DNA of 64,000 nt from Candidatus Alloenteromonas pullistercoris (GCA_017694295.1 JADINA010000039.1:1-64000); one strand, 5' to 3'; shown: positions 17,864 through 28,646, numbered from the stretch's first letter. The notes: generated by a model not told the origin, from the letters alone. A program made the numbers and translations.

Positions 17864-19711
17864 CTACTCTCCCTTCTCGACCAGCTCGAAGGCCTCGACC
17901 CGGTCGCCTTCCTTGATGTCGTTATAGCCTTCGATGGTGAGCCCGCATTCGTAGCCTTCCTTTACTTCCTTCACGTCGTCTTTGAAGCGCTTAAGCGAGG
18001 CGAGCTTCCCGTTGTAGATGACGATCCCGGAGCGCAGCAATCTGATTCGCGACCCGGCTTTGATGTATCCGGAGGTCACATAGCTCCCGCCGACGGTGCC
18101 GACGTGGGTGATCTTGTAAATGTGGCGGATCTCGGCCTCCCCGGTCACCTCCTCGACCTTCTCGACCTCGACCATCCCCTTAAGGGCGGCCTCCATCTCG
18201 TCGAGGAGCTCGTAGATGATGTTGTGGAGGCGGATCTCGACGTGGTTTTCCTCGGCCATCTGGCGGATTTTCGCATCCGGCCTCACCCCGAAGCCGAAGA
18301 TTATGGCGTGGGAGGCGCTGGCGAGCATGACGTCGGAGCCACTGATGGCCCCGGCGGAGGCGAGGAGCACGTGGATCTTGACCTTGTCGGTGCTCATCTT
18401 CTCCAAATTGGCCTTCAAGGCCTCGGCGGTGCCGTTGCTGTCGGATTTGACGATGACGTTGAGGTCCTTGACCTTGCCGGCGTTGACGAGGTTGTTCAAA
18501 TCGGCGAGGGAGAAGGCCGAATTGGAGCCGCGGAGCTCATTTTGCTTGGCCAGAGCCCTAGCCGAGGCGATGTCGCGGGCTTGCTTCTCCTCGGGGAAGG
18601 CCATAAAGCGGTCCCCGGCCGAGGGGACGGAGGAAAGCCCGATGACGGAAACCGGGGTGCTCGGGGTGGCGCTTTTAAGCACCGCCCGATGCTCGTTGGT
18701 CATCCGCCTTATCTTCCCATACGTCTCGCCGACGACCACGTAGTCCCCGGCGTTTAAGGTCCCGTTTTGCACGAGCAAAGTGGCCTTTGGCCCCTCTCCC
18801 TTATCAAGCTCAGACTCCAAAACCGTCCCGATGGCGTAGCGGCTCGGGTTGGCCTTAAGCTCAAGCATCTCGGCCTTGAGGGCGATGGCCTCGAGCAATT
18901 CGTCGATGCCCTGCTTTTGCTTGGCCGAGATGTTGACGGTCATGACGTCCCCGCCATAGGACTCGGCGATGACCTCGTGGGCCAATAGCTCCTCAAGCAC
19001 TTTGCGCGGGTTGGCCCCGGCCTTGTCGATCTTGTTGACGGCGACGATGATCGGGACCCCGGCCGCCTTGGCGTGGTCGATGGCCTCGATGGTTTGGGGC
19101 ATGACCCCGTCATCGGCCGCGACGACCAAGACGACGATGTCGGTCACCGAGGCGCCGCGGGCCCGCATGGCGGTGAAGGCGGCGTGGCCCGGGGTGTCGA
19201 TGAAGGTGATGCGCTTCCCGTTTATCTCGACCTGGTAGGCGCCGATCTCCTGGGAGATGCCCCCGGCTTCGCCGGCGGCGACGTTGGAGTGCCTTATGGC
19301 GTCTATCAGGGTGGTTTTTCCATGGTCGACGTGGCCCATGACGGTCACGACCGGGGGGCGCTCGCAAAGGCTATTGGGGTCGTCAACGATCTCAAGGTCC
19401 TCGAAATGGACGGCGTCGGCCACCTTTTCCTTTTTGAAGTCGTATCCGAACTCAAGGCAGACCATCCCGATGGCCTCGTCGTCGAGGGTTTGGTTGATGG
19501 TCACCATCTTCCCCTGGAGGAAAAGGCATTTGATGATCTCCGGGCTCGGGACGTCGATGGCCTTGGAAAGCTCGGCGACCGAAAGTGGCTTGGAATAGAC
19601 GAAGACACCGCCGTTGACATTGGCCCGCTCCTCCTTCCGCCCTTTGTAGGGGGTGAAGTTGCTAAGCCTCGCCGGGCGGGCGGGCTTCTTTTGGAAGTTT
19701 TTGTTTTTCAT
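17864..19711 (-). CDS. infB: Translation initiation factor IF-2 (short N-terminus)
   Basis: [23 protein letters not shown]...[18 protein letters not shown]. Confidence 0.97.
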   Translation of the reverse strand: MKNKNFQKKPARPARLSNFTPYKGRKEERANVNGGVFVYSKPLSVAELSKAIDVPSPEIIKCLFLQGKMVTINQTLDDEAIGMVCLEFGYDFKKEKVADAVHFEDLEIVDDPNSLCERPPVVTVMGHVDHGKTTLIDAIRHSNVAAGEAGGISQEIGAYQVEINGKRITFIDTPGHAAFTAMRARGASVTDIVVLVVAADDGVMPQTIEAIDHAKAAGVPIIVAVNKIDKAGANPRKVLEELLAHEVIAESYGGDVMTVNISAKQKQGIDELLEAIALKAEMLELKANPSRYAIGTVLESELDKGEGPKATLLVQNGTLNAGDYVVVGETYGKIRRMTNEHRAVLKSATPSTPVSVIGLSSVPSAGDRFMAFPEEKQARDIASARALAKQNELRGSNSAFSLADLNNLVNAGKVKDLNVIVKSDSNGTAEALKANLEKMSTDKVKIHVLLASAGAISGSDVMLASASHAIIFGFGVRPDAKIRQMAEENHVEIRLHNIIYELLDEMEAALKGMVEVEKVEEVTGEAEIRHIYKITHVGTVGGSYVTSGYIKAGSRIRLLRSGIVIYNGKLASLKRFKDDVKEVKEGYECGLTIEGYNDIKEGDRVEAFELVEKGE

Positions 19712-20013
19712 TGCGCTTTTTCTCCTTTCCGCAAAGCCAAGTAGAGGGCTTTGGCAGCCTTGGGGTCGACGATGCAGACCGCGCTAAGCCTCTCGCGGCC
19801 AAGGGCATAGCCAAGCTCGGCCTGGCTGGTTTCGCAAACCGGGCAGCCTTGCCTTTTGGCGTAGGATAGGGCCCGCTTGCGCGAATTCTCCGAGGCGTCG
19901 GAAGCCAATATGAGCAGCTTGGCAGGCGAAGCGAACATCGCCTCGCCAAACCGGAGCAGCCCGGCTTTGTTGTATAGCCCAAGGCGCTTAAGGGCGCTTT
20001 GGTCAAGGCGCAT
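19708..20013 (-). CDS. L7Ae/YlxQ-family ribosomal protein
   Basis: LGLYNKAGLLRFGEAMF..AKLLILASDASENSRKRAL; position in nusA-infB cluster. Confidence 0.8.
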   Translation of the reverse strand: MRLDQSALKRLGLYNKAGLLRFGEAMFASPAKLLILASDASENSRKRALSYAKRQGCPVCETSQAELGYALGRERLSAVCIVDPKAAKALYLALRKGEKAQ

Positions 20014-20257
20014 CGGGGCACCTCCTAAGCAATTCGGCGTATAGGGGCGAATCGGGCAAGACGCCAAGCCGCTTTAGGGCGCTTAGTCCCTTTGCCGAGG
20101 TGAGGGCAGAATAGCGCGGATAGACGTAGGCCCCGCGCCCCTTTTCTGTACCGCTATCGTCGATATGGGGGGTGGGCAGCAGGCAAAGCCGGAGCAGGCT
20201 TCCCTTCTCCATCCTTTGCCTGGTGAGTATATCGGTTCTTACGCTATTTACCCGCAC
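20003..20257 (-). CDS. rnpM: YlxR/RnpM (DUF448) protein
   Basis: RLCLLP...GRGAYVYP pattern; between nusA and ylxQ. Confidence 0.8.
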   Translation of the reverse strand: MRVNSVRTDILTRQRMEKGSLLRLCLLPTPHIDDSGTEKGRGAYVYPRYSALTSAKGLSALKRLGVLPDSPLYAELLRRCPDAP

Positions 20258-20260
20258 CGC

Positions 20261-22036
20261 TTATTTCCCGTCGTCATCGTAGTAGCGGTCGTATTCGGCG
20301 AATTCCTCCTCGATGTCCTCGTCGGAATCGTCGTAATCGTCGACGTGGCCCTCCTCTTCCTCGATTTCGGAAAGCTCCTCATCGGTGTAGACGGGCATGG
20401 TCGGGACGACCGGGCTCGACTTAGCCTCGCGCTTGACCTCGTCCTCGGTGATCTTCCGGGGCCGCTTGGCCTTGGCGACCGGCTTGGTCTTCTTTTCCTT
20501 GGCCGACTCAAGCTCCTTCTCGAGGTCGGAGAGGGTGGTCGTGGTCTTGACGTCTTTGGGCTCGTTGGCCTCTTCTTCCGCCTTCTTCCCCTCCTGCATC
20601 GCCTTTAAGGCGGCTTCGGCCGGGTTGATGGCCTCGCTTGGGAAGTCGCTTGGGGTAACGCTGGCCTTGGGGGCGGGTTTCGGGGTTTCGATCTTGACCG
20701 GGGCCGCTTCTTTAACCGGCTCGGCCTGTTTTGCCTGTTCCGCCTTCTCCTGCTCGGCTAGCGCCTTGGCTTTCTTCTCCTCGGCTTCCTTGGCGGCCTC
20801 GCGGCGCTTGGCCATATCCTCCTCCATCTTCTTGGTGAGCTCGGCCTGGGCCTTGGCCTTCTTCTCCTCCTCGGCCCGCTTCACCCATTCCTCGGTCGGA
20901 ACGTATTGGAGTTTCTTGGCGATGGCCTCGGATTCGCCGATGAGCTCGATCTTATAGCCGGTGAGCTTCTCGGCGAGCTGCTTGTTGGTGTCCTTGCCGT
21001 TTTTCTGCTTCCGTAGCGACTCGTCTTTGACGATGACCTCGGCGAAGGGCCCCTCGGCGTCATCGGGATAGACGTTGGCCCCCAAGACGACGTCGGGCCG
21101 GCAGGCCTCGATGACGAATAGCCCCGGGTTCTCCGAGTAGTTGATGATGTCGATCTTCTCTTTGTTGTGGCCGTTGCTGCCAAGCTGGGTGACGATCTTC
21201 TGGATGCGCGAGCCGCCCTGCCCGATGCAGGCCCCGGTGGCGTCGACGTCCTCGTTGTTGGAGCTGACGGCGACTTTGCTCCGATACCCGGCTTTCCGGG
21301 CGATGGCCTTGATGACGACGGTCCCATCGTATATCTCGTGGATCTCTTCCTCGAAAAGGCGCTTAAGGAAGCCTTCCGAGCTGCGGGTGGCCTCGATTTG
21401 GGGGGCGCGCATGGGCTTGCCGTCGATCGGCGCGGCCGGGCGGACTTCCTGGATGTAAACCTTTATCTGGTCGCCGATGCGGAAGTACTCGTCGCCGATG
21501 AGTTCCTTCCTGGTGAGCTCGATGGTCGTCCTCCCGATGGAGATGGTCGTGGTCTTGTCGTCGCTTTTCTCGACCGTCCCGACCATCATCTCGCCGATGT
21601 GGTCCTTGTAGATGCGGTAAAGGGCGACCCGCTCGGCCTCGGCGAGCCGGGAACGGAAATTGTTCTTGACCGCCTTGGCCATGACCTTCGAGGCGTTTTC
21701 GAAATCGCAGGGGATGGCGTAATCGTCCCCGACTTTGTATTTGGGCTCAGCTAAGCCCTCATTGACCTCGTCGACCCCGACCTCGAGGTAATCGTCCTCG
21801 ACCTCGGCGACGACTTTCTTTATCTGGGCGAGGTCGACTTTGCCGGTTATGGGATCGATATGGCAGCTTACGACGGCGTCATCGCCGCCGCCAAGCTCCT
21901 TGACGTAGGCCCTTTCGGTCGCCTCCTCAAGGGCGTGCAAGACGTCCTCGTCGGTGAGCCCTTTGGCCTCGCTTAGGGCCTTGAGGGCCTCGATGAACGA
22001 CGGGCGCTCATCGACTGTTTGCTTTTTCCTTGGCAT
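20261..22036 (-). CDS. nusA: Transcription termination/antitermination factor NusA with long C-terminal extension
   Basis: S1/KH region: RSKVAVSSNNEDVDATGACIGQGGSRIQKI; acidic K/E-rich extension. Confidence 0.95.
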   Translation of the reverse strand: MPRKKQTVDERPSFIEALKALSEAKGLTDEDVLHALEEATERAYVKELGGGDDAVVSCHIDPITGKVDLAQIKKVVAEVEDDYLEVGVDEVNEGLAEPKYKVGDDYAIPCDFENASKVMAKAVKNNFRSRLAEAERVALYRIYKDHIGEMMVGTVEKSDDKTTTISIGRTTIELTRKELIGDEYFRIGDQIKVYIQEVRPAAPIDGKPMRAPQIEATRSSEGFLKRLFEEEIHEIYDGTVVIKAIARKAGYRSKVAVSSNNEDVDATGACIGQGGSRIQKIVTQLGSNGHNKEKIDIINYSENPGLFVIEACRPDVVLGANVYPDDAEGPFAEVIVKDESLRKQKNGKDTNKQLAEKLTGYKIELIGESEAIAKKLQYVPTEEWVKRAEEEKKAKAQAELTKKMEEDMAKRREAAKEAEEKKAKALAEQEKAEQAKQAEPVKEAAPVKIETPKPAPKASVTPSDFPSEAINPAEAALKAMQEGKKAEEEANEPKDVKTTTTLSDLEKELESAKEKKTKPVAKAKRPRKITEDEVKREAKSSPVVPTMPVYTDEELSEIEEEEGHVDDYDDSDEDIEEEFAEYDRYYDDDGK

Positions 22037-22053
22037 GTTGTTTGCTCCTATTA

Positions 22054-22506
22054 TCAGAATTTGATGGCCAATCGGGCCTTATCGACGTCTTTTAGGGGGA
22101 TCGCGGCTTCCATTTTCCTCGCCTTATCCATGTAGGAGAGGAAGAGGGTTCCGTCTTCATAATGGGTTATCGTCCCCTCGAGGACGTTCTCCCCCTTATA
22201 TGGGGTGGACAGGTGGAGGTTCACATAGCTTCCCGCGTATTCGGGGAGGGCGGAAGGCTCAATCCGCTTCTCGGCCCCGGCGCTTGAGACGTCGAGGGTA
22301 TAGGGGCCGTCAATCGGGTCGGCTTTGTCCAAAAGGGCGGAAACCTCCTCCGACACCTTGACGATCTCCTCGAGCCCGATGGGCTGCTTATGGTCGACTT
22401 GGACGTAGAGGGTGCCTCCGCTTAGCCGAAGGGAATAAAGCGAATAGCCAAGCCCCTCAATGGACGGTCGCAGCAATTCGGCGATTTCCTTTTCCTTCTC
22501 TTCCAT
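22054..22506 (-). CDS. rimP: Ribosome maturation factor RimP
   Basis: EIAELLRPSIEGLGYSLYSL...YTLDVSSAGAEKRI; start MEEKEKEI. Confidence 0.9.
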   Translation of the reverse strand: MEEKEKEIAELLRPSIEGLGYSLYSLRLSGGTLYVQVDHKQPIGLEEIVKVSEEVSALLDKADPIDGPYTLDVSSAGAEKRIEPSALPEYAGSYVNLHLSTPYKGENVLEGTITHYEDGTLFLSYMDKARKMEAAIPLKDVDKARLAIKF

Positions 22507-22540
22507 CACACCGCCTCCTTTCGCCCCCAATCAATAGAAA

Positions 22541-22561
22541 GGAGTGGCCTTCCGCCACTCC
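22541..22561 (-). terminator. Intrinsic terminator between MATE gene and rimP operon
   Basis: GGAGTGGC cttcc GCCACTCC; minus strand followed by TTTCTATT. Confidence 0.6.
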
Positions 22562-22654
22562 TAAAGAATTTGGGGGAACGGAACCTCTATTGGGATTTCC
22601 GCATGGCTATTGTAGACGGAAAAAGGCCGTCTATCCATAGGCAATTTTTGACTT

Positions 22655-24067
22655 TCAGGATAGCCCCTCGGTGATGGAGCGCCTCTTCCACTTCCCCCTT
22701 TTCCAGCGGACGTAGAACATGATCGCCCTGATTATCTCGTCGAGCGCGGCCCCGATGAAGGCCCCGTAAACCCCGAGCTTGAAGACAAGGCAAAGCAAAG
22801 CCGAGACCCCGACGGTGCACACCCAGCTCGTCACCATCGAGCAGGAAACCGGGAAGAGGATGTCGCCGCTGGTCTCTAGCCCCTTGACGTAGACAAGGTT
22901 GGTGGCCCGCCCCTGGTCGAGGAAAACGTCGATGACCATGCAAAGAAGCGCCATTATCCCGATGGCGTGCAAACTTATGCCGGTTGGGTTGGATTCCGCG
23001 CTTGATTGGGCCGGAGCCAGAAGTGCCTGGAATATGGGGTAGGAAAGGCAAAGCAAAAGGATGGAGAGGAGGGCCGAGACGGTCCTGGCCATCGTGCCGA
23101 CGTCTTGGACGAGCCTTTCGGCCCCCTCCTTATCGCCTTTCCCGAGCAATTGCCCCTCGACCACCTGCATGGCCACCCCCGTCCCCTGGGCGAAAAGGTA
23201 GATGATGGAGGTGAAGGTAATTAAGTAGTTGCGGAGGTTTTGCTCAAGCACCCCGACCGAGAGGTTGATGATGACGGCGAGGACGAGCTGCGAGGCCTGA
23301 TAGGAAAGCGTTTCGCCCGCCGTCGGGAGGCCAATGCCAAGAAGCCGGCGAAGTATCGACCCGGGAAAGGGGCGGAGCAACTTAATGGAAAGCGAGGCCC
23401 CGACCGTCTTCTTATAGAAAACGTAGGAGGCGATTAAGGCCACTAGGCGCGATAAATCGGTGGAGATGGCGACGCCATAGAGCTTCTCCATCTCCGTAAG
23501 CCCGGGGATGCCGAAGATGAAGATGGCCCCGACGATGGCGTTGACCGCATTGCTTATGAAGGCGATGGCGGTCGGCGGGACCATCCGCTTATTGGCCCGC
23601 AGAAAGGAGGAGAATACGTTGGTGAGGGCTTGAAAGACGAAGCTTGGGGCGGTGAGGGCTAAGAAGGCCTTGGCGAAGGGGATGACGTTTTCCTTCACCC
23701 CCATCCAGGAGAACACGAAGAAGGAGAAGCCGAAGACGGCAAGGGCGACGATGACGCCTATTAAGAGGTTGAGGTAAAGCGAAAGGGGGTAGATTTTCTT
23801 GGCCGACTCATCGTCGCCTTTGCCAACGAGCTGACAAAGCAAAATAAGCGAGGAGGAGCTTAGGACCGAGAAAGAGACGAGGAAGATGTTGGCGATCTGG
23901 TTGGCCTGGCTCACCCCGTTGGAGGCTAAGGGGATCGGGGTAAGCAGGAACTGGGTGACATAGCCCATCGCCACCGAAAGGATGAGCTCGAGGAAGACGG
24001 GCACGGCCATTTTGACGATGGCTTTGTTGCGGGCGAAGGCGCCGATGATGGGAAGAGGCTTTTCCAT
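22655..24067 (-). CDS. MATE family efflux transporter
   Basis: 12-TM; KMAVPVFLELILSVAMGYVTQFLL...GIGLPTAGETLSYQASQLVLAV. Confidence 0.88.
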   Translation of the reverse strand: MEKPLPIIGAFARNKAIVKMAVPVFLELILSVAMGYVTQFLLTPIPLASNGVSQANQIANIFLVSFSVLSSSSLILLCQLVGKGDDESAKKIYPLSLYLNLLIGVIVALAVFGFSFFVFSWMGVKENVIPFAKAFLALTAPSFVFQALTNVFSSFLRANKRMVPPTAIAFISNAVNAIVGAIFIFGIPGLTEMEKLYGVAISTDLSRLVALIASYVFYKKTVGASLSIKLLRPFPGSILRRLLGIGLPTAGETLSYQASQLVLAVIINLSVGVLEQNLRNYLITFTSIIYLFAQGTGVAMQVVEGQLLGKGDKEGAERLVQDVGTMARTVSALLSILLLCLSYPIFQALLAPAQSSAESNPTGISLHAIGIMALLCMVIDVFLDQGRATNLVYVKGLETSGDILFPVSCSMVTSWVCTVGVSALLCLVFKLGVYGAFIGAALDEIIRAIMFYVRWKRGKWKRRSITEGLS

Positions 24068-24156
24068 ACCGTGGCAATGCTATGCTTATTCGTAGAATAA
24101 AACAAGATGGAAAAAGGCCGTTTTCGGGCCAAAAAGCAAAAAAGTCGGATAAAGGC

Positions 24157-24609
24157 CTAGGAAGCGGAAAAGTCGCCTAGATGAAGCGAGGAATAAACCT
24201 CCAACGCCTCATCGTCGCTTGGCGCCTCGAAGCGGTTTGACCAATACTCTGGCAAAGGCAACTCGACCATCTCGAAATAGGCGTAGCGGCGTTCCTCCTG
24301 CTCAAATAGGGAAAGGATCTTCGCTAGGTCATCAAAGGGTACCGGGTTAGCCTCGAAGGCCGAGTTGACCTCGCTTGCCTCCTTGAAGCGGTTGGTCCCA
24401 CCGAGGATGATGCCATCGTGGGTGCCCCGCTCGACGTAAACCTCGATGCCCTTCATGGAGCCGCGAAGGGCCAAATATTCGCCATAGTTTGACTCAAGCG
24501 ATTCGACCTGCCCAAGCCCTAGCGGCTCCTCAAAAGGGTCGCTCGCCCCGCCGCAGGCGCTTAATGGGACGGCAAGAAGCAACCCCAAGCAGGCAATCGC
24601 CCTATTCAT
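24157..24609 (-). CDS. Hypothetical lipoprotein
   Basis: Lipobox LLLAVPLSACGGAS; start at MNRAIACLG preferred. Confidence 0.55.
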   Translation of the reverse strand: MNRAIACLGLLLAVPLSACGGASDPFEEPLGLGQVESLESNYGEYLALRGSMKGIEVYVERGTHDGIILGGTNRFKEASEVNSAFEANPVPFDDLAKILSLFEQEERRYAYFEMVELPLPEYWSNRFEAPSDDEALEVYSSLHLGDFSAS

Positions 24610-25534
24610 CCTTCTTCCCATGGCCGTCCTCCTTTTTCTTCCTATAAATAGACGCGCCAAGGTCAAGCGAAGTCGCAAGTAGGCTGAAGGCAAGCAGCAA
24701 GCTTGGGCCCAAAAGGATGCTCCCCATGAAGTCGATGGGGAAGAAGGCGACCATCGAGAGGTTAAGCAAATAGGGGTTTGCGGAATAGGAAATGATGAAC
24801 CAAAGCGAAAAGAAGGCGGCTAAGCCAAGCAAGGCGGCATAGGCCAAAAGATGCTTTTTTAAGGGCAAGGGAGTTAGGTACATATAGACGACAAGCAAGG
24901 CGGAAAGAAGATAAATGGGCAAGACGTCGAAGGCATAGGGTGAGGAGGCCTCGAAGGAAAGGGAGGAAAGAAGAAGATCCCCAAGGAAATAAAGCGCGAT
25001 GAGGCACACAAAGCCCCGAAAAAGGCCATAAAGCAAGCCCCAAACCCCGACGAAATGGAATTTGACCTCACTTTTGCGCGATTTAAGCATCAAATAAGGG
25101 GAAAGCCCGCAATAAAGGAAGCCAAGCAAAAGGGCGTCAAGCGGGTAAACGGCCGTATATCGCCCATCCAATAGGGAATTGAGAGTCCCGTTTAAACAGA
25201 ATACGGCTATAAGCAAAACGGAAGCAAAGCCAAGGATGGCCATCGTTAGCCCAAAGGCGAAATAGAAACCCTTGGAGCGCGGCTTAACGTAAGCGAAATA
25301 GGAAAAGAAAAGGAGGGTCGGGAGGCCCAAAAGAAAGCAAACGTACCCGGGCGCGGCGGAGCCAAGATAGGCGAACCCGGAGCCGTAATCGTGGATGAGG
25401 AAGGTGAAGAAGAGGAAGAAATAGATGCTAGCGACCAAGGAAAGCAAAACGAGCCCCACCCCCTGGGCGAGGCGGATGCTATGGGAACGGCTGGCCTTTT
25501 GGGCCGCCATCTCCGCTTTGCTTAACCCGTCCAT
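24602..25534 (-). CDS. Hypothetical multi-pass membrane protein
   Basis: Multiple hydrophobic segments; contiguous with neighbours. Confidence 0.6.
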   Translation of the reverse strand: MDGLSKAEMAAQKASRSHSIRLAQGVGLVLLSLVASIYFFLFFTFLIHDYGSGFAYLGSAAPGYVCFLLGLPTLLFFSYFAYVKPRSKGFYFAFGLTMAILGFASVLLIAVFCLNGTLNSLLDGRYTAVYPLDALLLGFLYCGLSPYLMLKSRKSEVKFHFVGVWGLLYGLFRGFVCLIALYFLGDLLLSSLSFEASSPYAFDVLPIYLLSALLVVYMYLTPLPLKKHLLAYAALLGLAAFFSLWFIISYSANPYLLNLSMVAFFPIDFMGSILLGPSLLLAFSLLATSLDLGASIYRKKKEDGHGKKDE

Positions 25535-25537
25535 CCT

Positions 25538-26653
25538 CTATTCCCCCTCCGAAACCAGGCTTTGGAATATCGGCTCAAATCGATAGGAAGCCCCCGAGTA
25601 GTCGTTATCGTCCTCGTAATCGAGGTAAAGCCTATTTAAGCCTATTATCTCCCCGCGGCTATTTATGTCGATTATGTTGGCCCCAAGGTGGCCTTCTAGG
25701 TAGGTGCATCCCTCCCCCGATTTTAGCCCATAGCAAAGGGCGATCGCCTCATCGGGATCGCGAGAAGCCGAATAAAGGGCGCAGAAGTCGTTTTTGTGGT
25801 CATGTCCGACGAACATCGCCTTGGCCCCAAGCTCGCTGGCTTTATCGAAAAGCCCGGAATCCTCGTATCCGCAATAAACCCGGGTTTCCCCTAGCCCCGG
25901 CACCTCCCAGCTCTCCTCGCCCATGTCGCCGGAATAGTCGAATAGGGTCCCGGGGCAAGAGGGGTCATCCGAATATTCCCCAAGTTGGCCGCGGAGCCGA
26001 TAGGCGTATTCGTATTGCCATAGCCCGATGTGGAAGAAAAGCGATTGGGGGACGCGGTATCCGTCTTCCCTCTGTTGCTCTTCAACCATCTCTGCGTACC
26101 AGTCGATCTGGTCTTGGTGGATGACGTCGTAAGGGAGGGAGAGGCCGCTTGGGGAAAGCTTGTTGGAATCGAGGACGTAGAGGCTATGGACCCTTTTGCC
26201 GAGGTAAGTCAAATCGATGACGAAGTTCGATGCCCCGAAGACGTCGTCCCCGGGGTTATCTTTGTTGAGGCATTTGGGATAGCTTAACGCCAAGTCGGTC
26301 GGGTAGGAAAAGGGATAAAGCCCCTGCTCGTCGTGGTTGCCCCAGGCCAAGGCGAAATGGCTTAGATCGGATTCCTCGAGGGTATCGAGCAATTCGCGAT
26401 ACGTCTTCTTGTCGGCTAAAAGCACCTGATCCCCGGTGAGGATCACCATGTCGGCGTCGGAGAAATCGATTAGGGCGCTTAAATAGGCCTTCTCACGGCT
26501 TAAATCGCTATACATCCCCCAATGGCAGTCGGCCAGCTGGATGATGCGGATGCCGTCCTCGCCGATTTCCACAAAGCTTCGGTATTCGGGCGATTCGACT
26601 GCGCAGCCGGAAAGAAGGAAGGGCAAAAGCGATAAAGCGGCCTTCCCCTTCAT
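25538..26653 (-). CDS. Metallophosphoesterase family lipoprotein
   Basis: LLSGCAVE lipobox; IIQLADCHWGM, VILTGDQV, LAWGNHDEQG, FVGHDHKNDF. Confidence 0.85.
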   Translation of the reverse strand: MKGKAALSLLPFLLSGCAVESPEYRSFVEIGEDGIRIIQLADCHWGMYSDLSREKAYLSALIDFSDADMVILTGDQVLLADKKTYRELLDTLEESDLSHFALAWGNHDEQGLYPFSYPTDLALSYPKCLNKDNPGDDVFGASNFVIDLTYLGKRVHSLYVLDSNKLSPSGLSLPYDVIHQDQIDWYAEMVEEQQREDGYRVPQSLFFHIGLWQYEYAYRLRGQLGEYSDDPSCPGTLFDYSGDMGEESWEVPGLGETRVYCGYEDSGLFDKASELGAKAMFVGHDHKNDFCALYSASRDPDEAIALCYGLKSGEGCTYLEGHLGANIIDINSRGEIIGLNRLYLDYEDDNDYSGASYRFEPIFQSLVSEGE

Positions 26654-26654
26654 G

Positions 26655-27512
26655 CTATTCCAAGGGGTGCTCCCCGTCGTTGAAATAAAGTATCCCGAGG
26701 CAATGGGGGCCGCAATGGCAGGAGATGGTGGCCCCGGCGGTGGTCGCGTAGACGCGGCGGAAGCCGGCCTGCTTAACCCGCTCCACCACGGCTTCGACGA
26801 CGTCCTCGGGGGCGGTCGAATAGGTGACGAAGCAAATCTCGCGGTCGGGGTTGTTGTATTCGGAAAGGGTGTCCTCGACGTAATTGAGGACGACCTTCTT
26901 CATCGGGCCGCGGTATTTCTTCCCCGGGCCCATCTTCCCGTCTTTGACGTAGATCTCGGGCTTTAGGCCAAGCAGGTTGGCCCCAAGCATGGCGAGGGCC
27001 GAGCAGCGGCCGCCCTTATAAAGATAATTGACCGACTCAAGGGAGAAGGAGGCCTGGTCGAAGGGGACGCGGGCGTTTAGCGCCTCGACTATCTCCTCGG
27101 GAGAGGCGCCTTTCTCGCGGAGGCGGCAGGCGTATTCGGCTTGCAACGCGATGCCGGTGGAAAGCGATTTGGTGTCGATGACGTCGACTTTCCCCTCGAA
27201 TTTATCGGCGGCGATCTTGGCATGCTCGCAAGAGGAGGAGATGCCTGAGCTAAGCGAGAAATGGATGACGTGGTCGTAATCGGCAAGAAGCGAGGCGAAG
27301 TATTCGCCATATTCGATTTCGTTGATGGCGCTGGTCTTGGGGAGCTGGCCCGATTCCTTGACGTAGGCGTAAAGGTCATCGGGGGTTATCTCCCCGTCAA
27401 GCCCGGTTTTGTCGCCGAGAATCAGGGTGAAGGGGATGGTCTTGATGTCCCATTCCCTTAAAAGCTCCTTCGGGAGATCGATCGTCGTCTCGGCCGAGAT
27501 GCATATTCTCAT
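26655..27512 (-). CDS. DegV family fatty-acid-binding protein
   Basis: AETTIDLPKELLREWDIKTIPF...SSGISSSCEHAKIAAD...DTKSLSTGIAL. Confidence 0.9.
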   Translation of the reverse strand: MRICISAETTIDLPKELLREWDIKTIPFTLILGDKTGLDGEITPDDLYAYVKESGQLPKTSAINEIEYGEYFASLLADYDHVIHFSLSSGISSSCEHAKIAADKFEGKVDVIDTKSLSTGIALQAEYACRLREKGASPEEIVEALNARVPFDQASFSLESVNYLYKGGRCSALAMLGANLLGLKPEIYVKDGKMGPGKKYRGPMKKVVLNYVEDTLSEYNNPDREICFVTYSTAPEDVVEAVVERVKQAGFRRVYATTAGATISCHCGPHCLGILYFNDGEHPLE

Positions 27513-27593
27513 TTTTGCTTTCTCCTATTAGATTAATGGGCATTAGCCCCAAACAAACAAATTATAAAGGCAAAGGCGGTTTGGGTAAAACGC

Positions 27594-28646
27594 CTATTTA
27601 CGGCCCTTATGGGGATACTTTTCGTATACGCGATGGTAATATTCCTCCCAAAGAGCCCGCACCCGCTCCTTGGAATAGTATTGGCTTAGCGATTCCGCCT
27701 TTTTGGCTAAATCGGCGTAATAGGAAAAATCGGAGGAAAGGCGCTTGATCTTTTCGTCGAAGCCATCGACATCATGGGCGCAGTCATAGTCGCCTAGGAG
27801 GATCTCCTTATACAAATCGAGGTCGCGAAGCAAAAACGGGACGCCGCAGGAGGCGGCTTCGAGTATGGCCATCGGGAAAAGCTCGGCGAAGCTCGGCATG
27901 AATAGAAGCGAGGCGGCGTTATACACCTCGTTCATCCCCTCCCTTTTGACGATGCCGAGGAATTTGACGTTATCCGGCGGGTTGTCCATCACCTTCTTTA
28001 GCTCTGAATACCCATCGGTCATCCGCCCGAAGCTAAAGCCCCCGGCCCATAGAAAAGTCAGATTTGGGTTGCGCCTAGCGCATTCGACAAAGTCAAGCAC
28101 CCCTTTCCTAGTCTGCACTTGCCCCACGCCCAAGACAACGAAGGCGTCCTTACTGATCCCAAGCTTCCCCCTTATGGCTTCCTTCTCTTCGCTTGGCAAA
28201 GGGTGGAAGGAGGCGGGGTCGACGTAATTGGGGATATAGGTGATCTTATCCTCGGCTATTCCAAGCTCCATCAACGGCTTTTTGTAAATCGGGTTGACGA
28301 CCACGATTTCATCGGCTTTCCTGTAGAAGCGGCGCACATAGGACTTGAAGATGGCGAATATCGGCTTTGGCAGTTTTATCGAGCCATCGAGGGTGTCGGG
28401 GAGGAAATGGACGTAGCAGACGTTGACCGTCTTTTTGCCCATGCGCAGGTAAAAGGTCGGGTTGACGGTGTGGACGTGGTTGATGTCGGCTTTGCCCTTA
28501 TCCCCTTTGCAAAGGACCCTAAGCCCCTTTATCCCCTTAACCAGGGCGACCTGCTCCAAATAGGCGGAGCCGACCCCCTGCCCTTCCACCGAGGTGGCGG
28601 CGGAAAGCATCCTGACGGTCAAAGTTTTGCTAGATTCGTTTGCCAT
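27594..28646 (-). CDS. Glycosyltransferase family 4 protein
   Basis: GVGQVQTRKGVLDFV...PSFAELFPMAILEAASCGVPFLLRD. Confidence 0.88.
   Translation of the reverse strand: MANESSKTLTVRMLSAATSVEGQGVGSAYLEQVALVKGIKGLRVLCKGDKGKADINHVHTVNPTFYLRMGKKTVNVCYVHFLPDTLDGSIKLPKPIFAIFKSYVRRFYRKADEIVVVNPIYKKPLMELGIAEDKITYIPNYVDPASFHPLPSEEKEAIRGKLGISKDAFVVLGVGQVQTRKGVLDFVECARRNPNLTFLWAGGFSFGRMTDGYSELKKVMDNPPDNVKFLGIVKREGMNEVYNAASLLFMPSFAELFPMAILEAASCGVPFLLRDLDLYKEILLGDYDCAHDVDGFDEKIKRLSSDFSYYADLAKKAESLSQYYSKERVRALWEEYYHRVYEKYPHKGRK

Noticed and set aside
17687-18757. 356-aa plus-strand ORF opposite infB/rbfA
   Set aside because: G/D/V/L-rich composition typical of antisense frames in GC-rich genes; infB is unambiguous on the other strand
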